NCBI GenBank assembly: GCA_041563315.1
Contig: JBFFNE010000049.1
Location: forward strand, 1 to 20,208
Length of the DNA: 20,208 bases
From: JBFEYJ01 sp041563315
GTDB lineage: Bacteria > Pseudomonadota > Gammaproteobacteria > Thiohalomonadales > Thiohalomonadaceae
Reading direction: 5' to 3'
Part shown: in pieces, positions 6,243 to 14,000 of the stretch
How positions within the stretch are numbered: position 1 is the stretch's first letter
How the letters are laid out: each line of letters opens with the position of its first letter
The notes under the pieces: generated by a model
Seen by the model: only the letters and a program-made list of their open reading frames with translations
Databases searched by the model: none
Told to the model about the DNA's origin: nothing
Program-made: the position numbers and the translations under genes

Positions 6243-6914
6243 CTACAAGCCGGCAATGGTCGTCACCGTGATCCATACCAGATTAATAATCGGGTACAAA
6301 ATCCCCCCCAGGATACCGGTAACCAAAAGCAGCACTAATATGGGAAAACCGAAACTTTCCAGCCGGTCGTAGTTCCACGCCAAACGTGGAGGTAACAGAG
6401 AAGACACCACACGACTACCATCAAGCGGGGGTAATGGCAGGATATTTAATGCCAGTAAAATGGCGTTAATCAGGATACCCACCTGTCCTGAATAAATCAG
6501 AAACTCACCCACGCCCTGGGCTGGTTCCAGCAGCGCCATGCCTAAACGGATCACCAGCGCCCAGAAAATTGCCATAAGCAGGTTCGACATCGGACCGGCT
6601 AGTGCAACAATGGCCATATCCCGTCGAGGCTTTCGCAGGTTTTCCGTGGTGATCGGCACCGGCTTGGCCCAGCCAATCAAAAAGGGTGAACCACCGGCCA
6701 ACGTGCTCATCGTGAGCAAAGCGATGGGTACCAGGACGGTTCCCACCGGATCGATGTGCGGTATAGGATTAACCGTCAGGCGCCCCAGCATTTTTGCCGT
6801 GGGATCGCCAAGGCGAAGTGCCATCCATCCATGTGCCGCCTCATGCATCGTAATGGCAAAAAGGACCGGAATGATGGAGACAACGACCAGCTGTAGTGTA
6901 TTCAACTCTTCCAT
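6243..6914 (-). CDS. Site-2-protease-like membrane metalloprotease (M50 family)
   Basis: The 223-residue polytopic inner-membrane protein belongs to the small, PDZ-less S2P/M50B group. Zinc motif HEAAH (H24, E25, H28) lies in the first hydrophobic segment. The third ligand motif is LNILPLPPLDGSR (D165). GPMSNLL (108–114) in a central membrane segment is also diagnostic. Membrane segments lie near 9–29, 57–75, 102–125, 138–160 and 190–220. The physiological substrate of this small group is unknown, so no pathway is assigned. The gene fits inside the rnm–yciO–trpS cluster, with 31 bp to yciO and 53 bp to trpS, suggesting co-transcription. The motifs are complete, so it is probably active. Confidence 0.88.
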   Translation of the reverse strand: MEELNTLQLVVVSIIPVLFAITMHEAAHGWMALRLGDPTAKMLGRLTVNPIPHIDPVGTVLVPIALLTMSTLAGGSPFLIGWAKPVPITTENLRKPRRDMAIVALAGPMSNLLMAIFWALVIRLGMALLEPAQGVGEFLIYSGQVGILINAILLALNILPLPPLDGSRVVSSLLPPRLAWNYDRLESFGFPILVLLLVTGILGGILYPIINLVWITVTTIAGL

Positions 6915-6945
6915 CGGTAGATTATACCTGTAATACCCCTAGCTC

Positions 6946-7566
6946 TTATACCTCAAACGGAGCCGGATCGCCCAGGCCGCGACGCACCACCTGGGGGACC
7001 TCATCGGTCAGGTCCACTACGGTGGTCGGCTCGAAGCTGCCATACCCACCGTCGATTACCAGATCGACCGCATGTTCAAGGGACTGGCGGATATCATAAG
7101 GGTCGCACTCCGGGTGACTCTCACCGGGCAACATCAGAGTGGTACTCATCAGCGGCTCGCCCAGCCCCTCCAGCAGGGCACTGACGATAGCGTTGTTCGG
7201 GACGCGCATGCCAATAGTCTTGCGCTTGCTCTGGATGCGTCGTGGCACCTCGCGGGTGGCGTTGAGAATGAAGGTGTAGGCGCCGGGCGTTACCGCCTTG
7301 AGCAGACGAAACACCGTGTTATCCACCTTGGCGTAGGTGCTGATCTCAGAGAGATCACGGCACACCAGAGTAAAATTATGGCGATCGTCGAGGCGGCGGA
7401 TCGTGCGGATGCGGTCCAGCGCGTGCTTGTCCTCGATGTGACAGCCCAGGGCGTACCCCGAATCGGTAGGATAGACGATCACCGCCCCCTCACGCACCAT
7501 CTGCACGGCCTGATCGATCAAGCGCTTCTGGGGATTGTCGGGGTGGATCTGGAAAAACTGGCTCAT
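6946..7566 (-). CDS. yciO: YciO-type Sua5/YrdC/TsaC-fold protein
   Basis: This 206-residue cytosolic protein has the same length as E. coli YciO and a very similar start (MSQFFQIHPDNPQKRLIDQA). The Sua5/YrdC fold binds ATP, threonine and bicarbonate to make threonylcarbamoyl-AMP for the t6A37 tRNA modification. PTDSGYALGC (33–42), RHNFTLVCRDLSE and KRKTIGMRVP contain the expected substrate-pocket residues. YciO proteins are a paralogous branch next to TsaC, and their t6A activity is weaker or unsettled, so it is labelled by family rather than as tsaC. It lies 29 bp after rnm and 31 bp before the M50 protease, the same rnm–yciO adjacency as in enterobacteria. The start is ATG 7566. Confidence 0.92.
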   Translation of the reverse strand: MSQFFQIHPDNPQKRLIDQAVQMVREGAVIVYPTDSGYALGCHIEDKHALDRIRTIRRLDDRHNFTLVCRDLSEISTYAKVDNTVFRLLKAVTPGAYTFILNATREVPRRIQSKRKTIGMRVPNNAIVSALLEGLGEPLMSTTLMLPGESHPECDPYDIRQSLEHAVDLVIDGGYGSFEPTTVVDLTDEVPQVVRRGLGDPAPFEV

Positions 7567-7595
7567 ACGGATAGATTCACAGGATTAGACAAGGG

Positions 7596-8462
7596 TTAGG
7601 AGACGGCCTTGGCCGGACAGGTCGTGTCCAGGTCCCAGGTCGACCAGATAGGCTGGCAGGTTTTCGGCAATGGCGGCAGTCGGCCGAGGGCAATCCAGGG
7701 GTTCTCCGGGCCGTGGTAGTCGGAACCGCTGGAGGCCATGAGATCGAACTGGCGTGCATACTGCGCCATGTTATGACAATCACCCAGGCTGTGGCTGCCG
7801 GAAACCACCTCCAGCCCCTCGCCACCGAGCTCGACAAACTCGCCAAAGAGCTTGCGCCGCTTGGTGGCCGTCATGGAGTAACGTGCCGGATGGGCGATGA
7901 CCGCCTGGCCGCCGGCGTCGTGGATCCAGCTCAGAGCCTCCTCCAGCGTCGCCCAGTCGCCCGGGACAAAGCCCGGTTTACGCGGTTTGAGAAAATGCTT
8001 GAATACGTCACGCACGCTTTTTGCGTGTCCCTGCCCTGCCAGAAACTGGGCAAAATGGGTGCGACTGATGATCCGGCCCTGGGCCAGCTTGCTTGCAGCA
8101 TCATACGCTCCTTCAATGCCGTGTTTGGCCAGACGCCGCCCCATCTCTTCGGCGCGCCAGTTACGGTACTCACGCAGCCTCGCCAGACCCAGCTGCAGCG
8201 GGGAACTCTCTGGGTCGATACGCAGTCCTACCACATGTACCGTCTGATTGTCCCAGGTGACGGAAACCTCCACGCCGGGGATCAGGCACAAGCCGACAAC
8301 CTGGGCCGCCTGCGAGGCCTCGGCAAGACCACTGGTCTCATCGTGATCGGTCAGTGCCAGCACATCGACCCCTGCCGTGGCAGCGGAGTGAACCAGTTCC
8401 GTGGGACTCAGGGTTCCATCAGAGGCGAGAGAGTGGCTGTGAAGGTCATAGTGCAGAGTCAT
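7596..8462 (-). CDS. rnm: PHP-domain phosphoesterase Rnm (YciV/TrpH, RNase AM)
   Basis: The 288-residue cytosolic metal-dependent phosphoesterase is of the PHP family. E. coli Rnm degrades 3',5'-nucleoside bisphosphates and acts 5'-to-3' on short RNAs and rRNA 5' ends. The metal-binding residues are all present: DLHSHS (H8, H10), LTDHD (D39–D41), E65 in IPGVEVS, H136 in RTHFA, H191 in VIAHPARY, and D248/H250 in GSDYHGP. The length is normal. It heads the minus-strand cluster that includes yciO. The ATG at 8462 has no recognisable ribosome site, and a possible −10 lies only 9 bases upstream. Confidence 0.92.
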   Translation of the reverse strand: MTLHYDLHSHSLASDGTLSPTELVHSAATAGVDVLALTDHDETSGLAEASQAAQVVGLCLIPGVEVSVTWDNQTVHVVGLRIDPESSPLQLGLARLREYRNWRAEEMGRRLAKHGIEGAYDAASKLAQGRIISRTHFAQFLAGQGHAKSVRDVFKHFLKPRKPGFVPGDWATLEEALSWIHDAGGQAVIAHPARYSMTATKRRKLFGEFVELGGEGLEVVSGSHSLGDCHNMAQYARQFDLMASSGSDYHGPENPWIALGRLPPLPKTCQPIWSTWDLDTTCPAKAVS

Positions 8463-8471
8463 AAGGGCGGT

Positions 8472-8477
8472 ATTGTA
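8472..8477 (-). promoter_or_regulatory. Possible −10 element for rnm
   Basis: TACAAT on the minus strand lies 9 bases before the rnm ATG, in the only large divergent spacer of this cluster. No good −35 match was found at the usual distance. If it is functional, the transcript would begin almost at the start codon. Confidence 0.25.
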
Positions 8478-8616
8478 GCCGATTTAAGTGGAACTCTGCT
8501 GGATTACTGCAATCCTACAGACAAGAACATTTGCCGCATGGTAACAAGCACCCTTCAGACAGGGGTGGTGGGGAGGGACGGAAGCTCCTTTGCAGGTCGG
8601 AGTTAATCCTACCGAT

Positions 8617-8634
8617 GTCGGACTGAAGTCCGAC
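8617..8634. repeat. Short palindrome in the rnm–yciB divergent spacer
   Basis: GTCGGACT-GA-AGTCCGAC has perfect 8-bp arms with a 2-base centre. Similar GTCGGACTTCAGTCCGAC palindromes occur as intergenic repeats in gammaproteobacteria. An operator site is the alternative. The rest of the 265-base spacer shows nothing else that could be assigned. Confidence 0.45.
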
Positions 8635-8727
8635 GACTTCGCGTACACTGCCCATCACCCGGTGGATATGGTAGATTGAGCAAATTACCCAAGAGCCAAC
8701 ACAACACCACGGATCTCAACCAATTCC

Positions 8728-9393
8728 ATGAAATTTCTTTTTGACCTGCTCCCCATCATCCTGTTTGTTATCGCCTACAAGCTCTATGGTATCTACCCGG
8801 CCATTGTCGTCATCATGGTCGCCACCTCGATTCAAGTCGGTATTATTTGGCTTCGCCAGCGCAAAATCGAGAAGATGCATATCATCACCCTTTTTCTGGT
8901 GCTGGTACTCGGCGGCGCCACCCTGCTGCTGCAGGACAAGGCGTTTTTCATGTGGAAACCCACCGCGGTGAACTGGCTGTTCGCCATCGCCTTCCTCGGC
9001 AGCCACTTTATCGGGAAAAAAACCCTGGTAGAGCGCATGATGTCGCACGCCATCGAGGTACCCAAACAGGTATGGCAGCGCCTCAACGCCAGCTGGATCC
9101 TGTTCTTCATTCTGATGGGCATCGCCAACCTTTATGTGGCCAACTTCTTCTTCGAGGCCAATGCCGCCCTCACCGCCGCGGCCGGCACCGCCGTCGACCT
9201 GGAAACCTGCGGCGCCGAGATGAGCGGCCAACTGCTGCAGTTGTGTGAACAGGCAAAGGCCATGGAAGACCATTGGGTCGATTTCAAACTCTACGGCATG
9301 ATGGGACTGACCTTCGCCTTCATCATTGCACAGGCCTTCTACCTGGGGCGTCACATGCCGCAAGAAGCCGAACAAGAAGCCAAAAGCGAGTAA
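8728..9393 (+). CDS. yciB: Inner-membrane septation protein A (YciB) with enlarged loop
   Basis: The 221-residue polytopic inner-membrane protein of the YciB/IspZ family is linked to envelope integrity and septum formation through contacts with elongation and division proteins. The start MKFLFDLLPIILFVIAYK, then GIYPAIVVIMVATSIQV, and KPTAVNWLFAIAFLGSHFIGKKTLVERMM are family signatures. Membrane segments lie near 6–20, 22–41, 51–68, 80–95, 122–142 and 188–207. The usual length is about 180 residues; here about 40 extra residues (roughly 144–184, including two cysteines) sit in the loop before the last membrane segment. The start is ATG 8728 without a clear ribosome site. It begins the plus-strand yciB–yciI–bolA–ppiC group. 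Confidence 0.93.
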   Translation: MKFLFDLLPIILFVIAYKLYGIYPAIVVIMVATSIQVGIIWLRQRKIEKMHIITLFLVLVLGGATLLLQDKAFFMWKPTAVNWLFAIAFLGSHFIGKKTLVERMMSHAIEVPKQVWQRLNASWILFFILMGIANLYVANFFFEANAALTAAAGTAVDLETCGAEMSGQLLQLCEQAKAMEDHWVDFKLYGMMGLTFAFIIAQAFYLGRHMPQEAEQEAKSE

Positions 9394-9403
9394 GAGAAAC
9401 CGG

Positions 9404-9706
9404 ATGATGTTTTACGCCATAATCAGCGAGGATGTGCCAAACAGCCTTCCCCTTCGCGCCCAGGCCCGCCCAGCTCACCTGGAGCGCCTCCAGTCACTGA
9501 AAAACGCAGGCCGCTTGTTGCTGGCCGGCCCGCACCCGCAGCTCGACTGCGAAGAGCCGGGCGAAGCGGGTTTCAGCGGCAGCCTGGTGGTTGCCGAGTT
9601 CCCCTCTCTGGCCGAGGCACAAGCTTGGGCCGATGCAGATCCTTATGTCGCCGCCGGGGTCTATGCCCGGGTCAGCGTCAAACCCTTCAAGAAGGTTCTG
9701 CCATGA
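9404..9706 (+). CDS. yciI: YciI family protein
   Basis: This 100-residue cytosolic dimeric ferredoxin-like-fold protein is full length and closely resembles E. coli YciI. RPAHLERLQSLKNAGRLLLA, GPHP, EEPGEAGFSGSLVVAEF and the near-invariant AQAWADADPYVAAGVYARVS are visible. The fold is related to muconolactone isomerase, with a conserved His/Asp pair proposed as active site (the H of RPAHL and the D of ADADPY), but the reaction is unknown. The start is ATG 9404 (a second ATG follows at 9407), preceded by AAGAGAAA. Its TGA overlaps the ATG of the next gene in ATGA, so translation is coupled. Confidence 0.93.
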   Translation: MMFYAIISEDVPNSLPLRAQARPAHLERLQSLKNAGRLLLAGPHPQLDCEEPGEAGFSGSLVVAEFPSLAEAQAWADADPYVAAGVYARVSVKPFKKVLP

Positions 9707-9975
9707 GTCAGAACAGCGAGCGCATCGCGATGATCCGTGAAAGGCTTGAGGCCAGCTTTCACCCCGTCCAGCTGGAGATCATCGACGAAAGTCACAAACA
9801 CGCCGGTCATGCCGGTGCCCGGGGCGGCGGTCACTTCGTCGTCCATATCGTTGCCGAACAATTTGCCGGCAAAAGTCCAATTCAGCGCCATCGTATGGTC
9901 TATGATGCGATGGGGGATTTGATGCAGCGTGAAGTCCACGCGCTCAATATTCGGGCTGACGCCCCCGCTGAATAA
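9703..9975 (+). CDS. bolA: BolA-family protein
   Basis: The 90-residue BolA-domain protein is predicted to form a [2Fe-2S]-linked complex with a monothiol glutaredoxin and act in iron–sulfur trafficking or stress morphology control. The core is VQLEIIDESHKHAGHAGARG, followed by GGHFVVHIVAEQF. The conserved RHRMVYDAMGDLMQREVHAL carries the histidine used for cluster ligation (RHR), and HAGH matches BolA1-type proteins. The usual GGSHF is GGHF here, one serine short. ATG 9703 overlaps the yciI TGA by four bases. It could be called BolA1 or a plain BolA homologue; orthology with E. coli bolA is likely but not proven. Confidence 0.9.
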   Translation: MSQNSERIAMIRERLEASFHPVQLEIIDESHKHAGHAGARGGGHFVVHIVAEQFAGKSPIQRHRMVYDAMGDLMQREVHALNIRADAPAE

Positions 9976-9990
9976 CATCGTAACCAAACG

Positions 9991-9998
9991 AAAGGAAG
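9991..9998 (+). promoter_or_regulatory. Ribosome binding site of the parvulin gene
   Basis: AAAGGAAG lies 5 bases before ATG 10004. It supports that start, which yields a signal peptide, over frames opening further upstream inside the bolA gene. Confidence 0.75.
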
Positions 9999-10003
9999 TT
10001 CCT

Positions 10004-10792
10004 ATGTCATTATCACACCGCGTATTGCTCCCCCTGGTCGCCGCAACAGCACTCTCTTTTGCACCAATGAGCCAGGCCACAGACGCCACGGTTCTCGCCA
10101 CGGTCAATGGCAAGAACATCACCCAGCAGGACTACGACACCTATACCAGAGAAAACCCGCAAAGCCAGCAAGTCGGCAAAGAGCGGATACTCAATGAGCT
10201 GATCTCGCGTGAACTAGTCTATCAGGATGCGCTGAAAAAGGGCCTGGACAAAGACAAAATCCTGCTGGCAAGGCTCGAGGCGGTACGGCAGAACCTGATT
10301 CTTGGCGCCGCACTGGAGAGTGCCATGAGCAAGTCGGCAATCACCGATAAAGAACTGAAGCAGATGTACGATGAACGCCTCTCCGATTTCAAGGTCCAGG
10401 AGTACAAGGCACGCCATATTCTGCTGGCCAGCAAGAATGAAGCAGAGAAAGTGATCACCGAACTGGATATGGGCGGAAATTTTGCTGAACTGGCAAAGAA
10501 AAAATCTACCGGCCCTACCGGTGAAAAGGGCGGCGATCTGGGCTGGTTTGCCCCGCAGCAGATGGTGCCCGAATTCGGCCAGGCCGTCAGCCAACTGCAG
10601 AAGGGCAAGTACACCAAGAGCCCGGTACAAACCCAGTTTGGCTGGCACGTGATTAAGCTGGAAGACACACGCAGCGCCACACCGCCGAAGTTTGAAGAGG
10701 TCAAGCCGCAGCTCAAAAAGGTCGCGGAACAGAAACGAGCCAATGAGTACATGGAATCACTCAAGAACAAGGCGAAAGTCGAGATCAAATAG
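10004..10792 (+). CDS. Exported parvulin-type peptidyl-prolyl isomerase (PpiC/PrsA-like)
   Basis: This 262-residue protein has a Sec signal peptide (basic SHR, hydrophobic LLPLVAATALSFAP, likely cleavage near SQA-TDA, residue 26), so it works in the periplasm. An N-terminal SurA-like helical region (about 30–130) includes VNGKNITQQDYD and RILNELISRELVYQDAL. A parvulin domain follows at 135–222: ARHILLASKNEAEKVI, FAELAKKKSTGPTGEKGGDL then GWFAP, and TQFGWHVIKLED. The basic C-terminal helix (230–262) is typical. It probably catalyses proline isomerisation and acts as a chaperone for exported or outer-membrane proteins. It ends the yciB–yciI–bolA run and is followed by a strong terminator. Whether it serves the giant outer-membrane barrel encoded convergently next door is speculation. 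Confidence 0.92.
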   Translation: MSLSHRVLLPLVAATALSFAPMSQATDATVLATVNGKNITQQDYDTYTRENPQSQQVGKERILNELISRELVYQDALKKGLDKDKILLARLEAVRQNLILGAALESAMSKSAITDKELKQMYDERLSDFKVQEYKARHILLASKNEAEKVITELDMGGNFAELAKKKSTGPTGEKGGDLGWFAPQQMVPEFGQAVSQLQKGKYTKSPVQTQFGWHVIKLEDTRSATPPKFEEVKPQLKKVAEQKRANEYMESLKNKAKVEIK

Positions 10793-10813
10793 GCGCGATA
10801 GTGCTTAACTAAC

Positions 10814-10845
10814 AAGCCCCGCCTGGGAACAGGCGGGGCTTTTTT
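10814..10845 (+). terminator. Intrinsic terminator after the parvulin gene
   Basis: AAGCCCCGCCTG and CAGGCGGGGCTT form a perfect 12-bp GC-rich stem around a GGAA loop, followed by a T-run. It lies 21 bp after the stop codon and closes the yciB–ppiC transcript where it converges on the large minus-strand operon. Confidence 0.95.
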
Positions 10846-10911
10846 ATTGTCACCTCGCCGTTAGCGGCAATTGACCACAAGTTGCAAGCTTGATACGCCT
10901 AAGTCCTGTAA

Positions 10912-10965
10912 GGTCGCTCCCACTGATGGTGTGAGGATGGTTTTGTGGGAACGGGCGTCCCGACC
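10912..10965. repeat. REP-like inverted repeat pair
   Basis: GGTCGCTCCCAC (10912–10923) faces GTGGGAACGGGCGTCCCGAC (from 10945). The latter arm has an extra internal GGGCGTCCC palindrome. GTGGGAACGGGCGTCCCGA-type sequences are familiar intergenic repeats in gammaproteobacteria. The repeat sits between the plus-strand terminator and the end of the convergent OmpA-barrel gene. Confidence 0.5.
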
Positions 10966-10985
10966 CCAGGCCGTGGATGGAGGGG

Positions 10986-10999
10986 AAGCCCGAAGGCTT
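10986..10999 (-). terminator. Possible weak terminator hairpin after the OmpA-barrel gene
   Basis: On the minus strand AAGCC-TTCG-GGCTT forms a stable UUCG tetraloop hairpin 6 bases after the stop codon. It lacks a T-run (CCCCTCC follows), so it may stabilise the mRNA 3' end rather than terminate transcription. Confidence 0.35.
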
Positions 11000-11005
11000 G
11001 TAACA

Positions 11006-14000
11006 TCAAATCTTGCCGATCAAGTTAATAAATACACCCTGACTGTCGTAGTCGAGGTCGGTGAGATCATCGGAGAAATCGGTGAAGTTATAACCGACGC
11101 CCACTTTCATGTTCTCACCCACATGGCGATAGATGGCAACCAGTGAACCGCTGCGTTGCTCCTCGGCATCAATCAGATCAAGCATGCGCCCTTCGAACAG
11201 CGCGTCCCAACGGTGCATCATGTGCCAGTCGGCACGCAGTACATAGAGATTGGCTCGGCTGTCGAAAAACTCCGGATTGATCCGGTCCTGACTGAGCTGT
11301 CCGTGACGGTAAGCGTATTTCCCGCCAATCGACCAGCGCGGCGTAATATCGTAAATCACATCCGTCGATAGAATATGGCTCTTCTGAATGTACTCGGCCG
11401 CGGTATTGGCAACCGTGACTTGTTCGGCCGAGGGCAGATTATAGAAGTAGGTGTACTTGAATAGCGTATTCAAACGGTCATAACTTATCGGACGATAGGC
11501 ATAGCCGAGCACCGCCTCAGTGTAGTTGCCGTCATAAAACTCACCGAGGGAGCTAGTGCTCTCGGAATGATTGTACTTGCCAATGAGTCGCCAGTCGGGA
11601 TTGATCTGGTACTTGAGGCTGTTCTTCGTCAACCAGGTGGTACGCTCGGAGAAACTCGCATCGACCGGATTTTCGTTATTGTCGACGCGGTATTCAACAG
11701 CACTAGCGAAAGTGAGACCCTCGAAACTGTAGCCGAGTCGCAGGCCCAGGGCGGTACGCTCGGTTTCAGCACTGGTTTGTGGATCCTTGAGCGTGCCAAA
11801 GTCGAGATTGGCACCATAGTTCCAGCGTTCGTTCGGCGCAAGATCCACGCCGGTCGAATGGGTCAGCCCGGTCGGGACATCACCATGAGAGTAGCGCTCT
11901 TCCAGATAGACACTGGCGCTATCGGAGTAGCGGGTGCGGAAACCGGAAGTCATATTGCCGCGACGGGCGCGCACCCCATTGTCGCTGCGTTCATTCTCCA
12001 GCGCATAATTAAGGTACAGATTGGTGCGGTCCGAATAGAGAAATTCAGTACCGAGCTTGCCGGCGCTACCAAGATCCCCATCGGAGACCTCGCCATGGAG
12101 ACGAAAGCGATCCGTTAGCCGGTAGCTGCCGCCGGTACCGACGCGGGCATTTTCGTCCCGGTTGCCCGTGGTCTTAACTGTACCTTGCATGAAACCGTAG
12201 CCACTCCAGTTGGCATGTGAATCGTAAGCGGCCTGCAGCCGCAGATCGGAGCGTTCGCCCTCCTCCTGGGTCAACGGCACCGCCGGTGAATGGTCCTTGC
12301 GCTCATCCATCCTGACGCCGCCACTCAAGGTCCAGTTCTCGTCGAACAGGTAATCCACATCGAGCTCGTTGGCCACCGTCTCCAGTCCCTGCTGTTGCAC
12401 CTTTTTGTCCGACTTGGCACGCAGGCTGAAGCGCTCGTCCACCGGCAGGGTGAGAGTACCACCCAACTGGGTGGTGTCATTGAGCGTCGACAGACCCGGC
12501 GCGGAGTAGCCCGCTTCGACCTTCTGGTTGTAGAGCGTGACCTTGCCGGGCAAATGATCAGCCACATCGCTCAGGGCAATACTGCTATCGACACGGTAGG
12601 CGCCAGCACGACTATCAGTCGAGAGTAACGGGGTCGTACCACCGAAACTGTACCCCCCATCGATGGAGCTGAGGGTATCAACGCCCGCCCCTTCGCTTTT
12701 CGAGGTCTCAACTTTCACCCAGGTTTGGGTGCTCTTTCTCAGGGTCAGGTCCACCGCGTTGAGACGACTTTTGGCACCATCCTCTTCGTTGTGGTTCGTG
12801 GTCAGCCCCAGTTTCAGGTGATCACCGAACCAGTAGTGAGCACGCCCACCCAGTGCCAGGGTATCGATGTCATCGAAGCTGGGTGAATATTCATAGCGCG
12901 CCACCAGGTAGGCCATGCGGCCAGTGGACCCACCGCTATCAACCAGCATCGTATCGGCCACGGAGGCCGAGAGCGGCTCTGACAACAGCACGCGTCCCTG
13001 GATGTAATCGATATCATAATCCAGCACCGGGGTGAGATTTCTCACCGCCACGACCATTCCCGAGTCGCTGTCACGGACTTCGACACGCAGTCGCTCGGAG
13101 CCGTTCAATAGATCCTGATGACGCAGATAATAGAGGGAGCCGCCAGTGCCGCGGAATTCATCACGGCTCGCGACCGTACCCGGCTCCGCAACAAAACTGT
13201 CGACACTGAAACGTGGCTCACCGAAACTGGTGGTTTCCTGCAACTGCATATGGAGATTGGCACCATAGAGGGCACGGTCAACATGGGCCAGCGTGTTGCC
13301 GGTATAACCAATCTTAAAGTTACCCCACAGGAGATGATTCTCCTGCTTTTTCAGCTTGACGTAGAATTTACCCAGCGTAGGCGCGCCCTCCTCCACGGTG
13401 CTGTCATCACCATAGCTCGGATAGTAGTAATCCGGATCGATACGACGGAACATTGCATCGGGAGTTTTTTGCATAAAGTTGCTGAAGATCTCACTCAACG
13501 GCCCTTCGCGCGTATCCGCACTAGCCGTCAAGCGCCAGTCATCACCAAACTTGCCGTGGGTATAGAATGCCAGACGGCCGTCGACAGCCAGGTCATTGTC
13601 GTAATGCGTCTTGTCCTGTGTCAGTAGATCAGCCGGACCGTTGGTGTCATCCAGAGAAGCGGTAACATCGGCAATACCTACATAAAACCAGTCGTTTTTC
13701 TGCAGCTCAAGCTCGCGCAGGAACAGCTCGCCATTGCCCTGGTCATCGAGCACCGCCACCTCGACGCTGTGCAGCCCTGCGGGCAGCAGTTCCTCAGCAA
13801 CGAACTCCCCGTCCTCAGCAAGTGGCACCAGCCGCCCTGCCAGCCACACATGATGGTTTTCAGGAATAGCATCACCGTAAACCTTGATCGCCCCGCCATT
13901 AAGCGGAATGTTCTGTCGTGCCAGCCGACTTTCCCCGTAACCGACCAGCAACTCCTTCTCCGGTTCCGCTGCTGACAATTGCTCGCCATCGATGCTATCG

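Noticed and set aside
9929..10003. Upstream extension of the parvulin gene into bolA
   Set aside because: ATG 10004 has an excellent ribosome site and begins a clear signal peptide. The extension would bury the signal peptide and overlap bolA.
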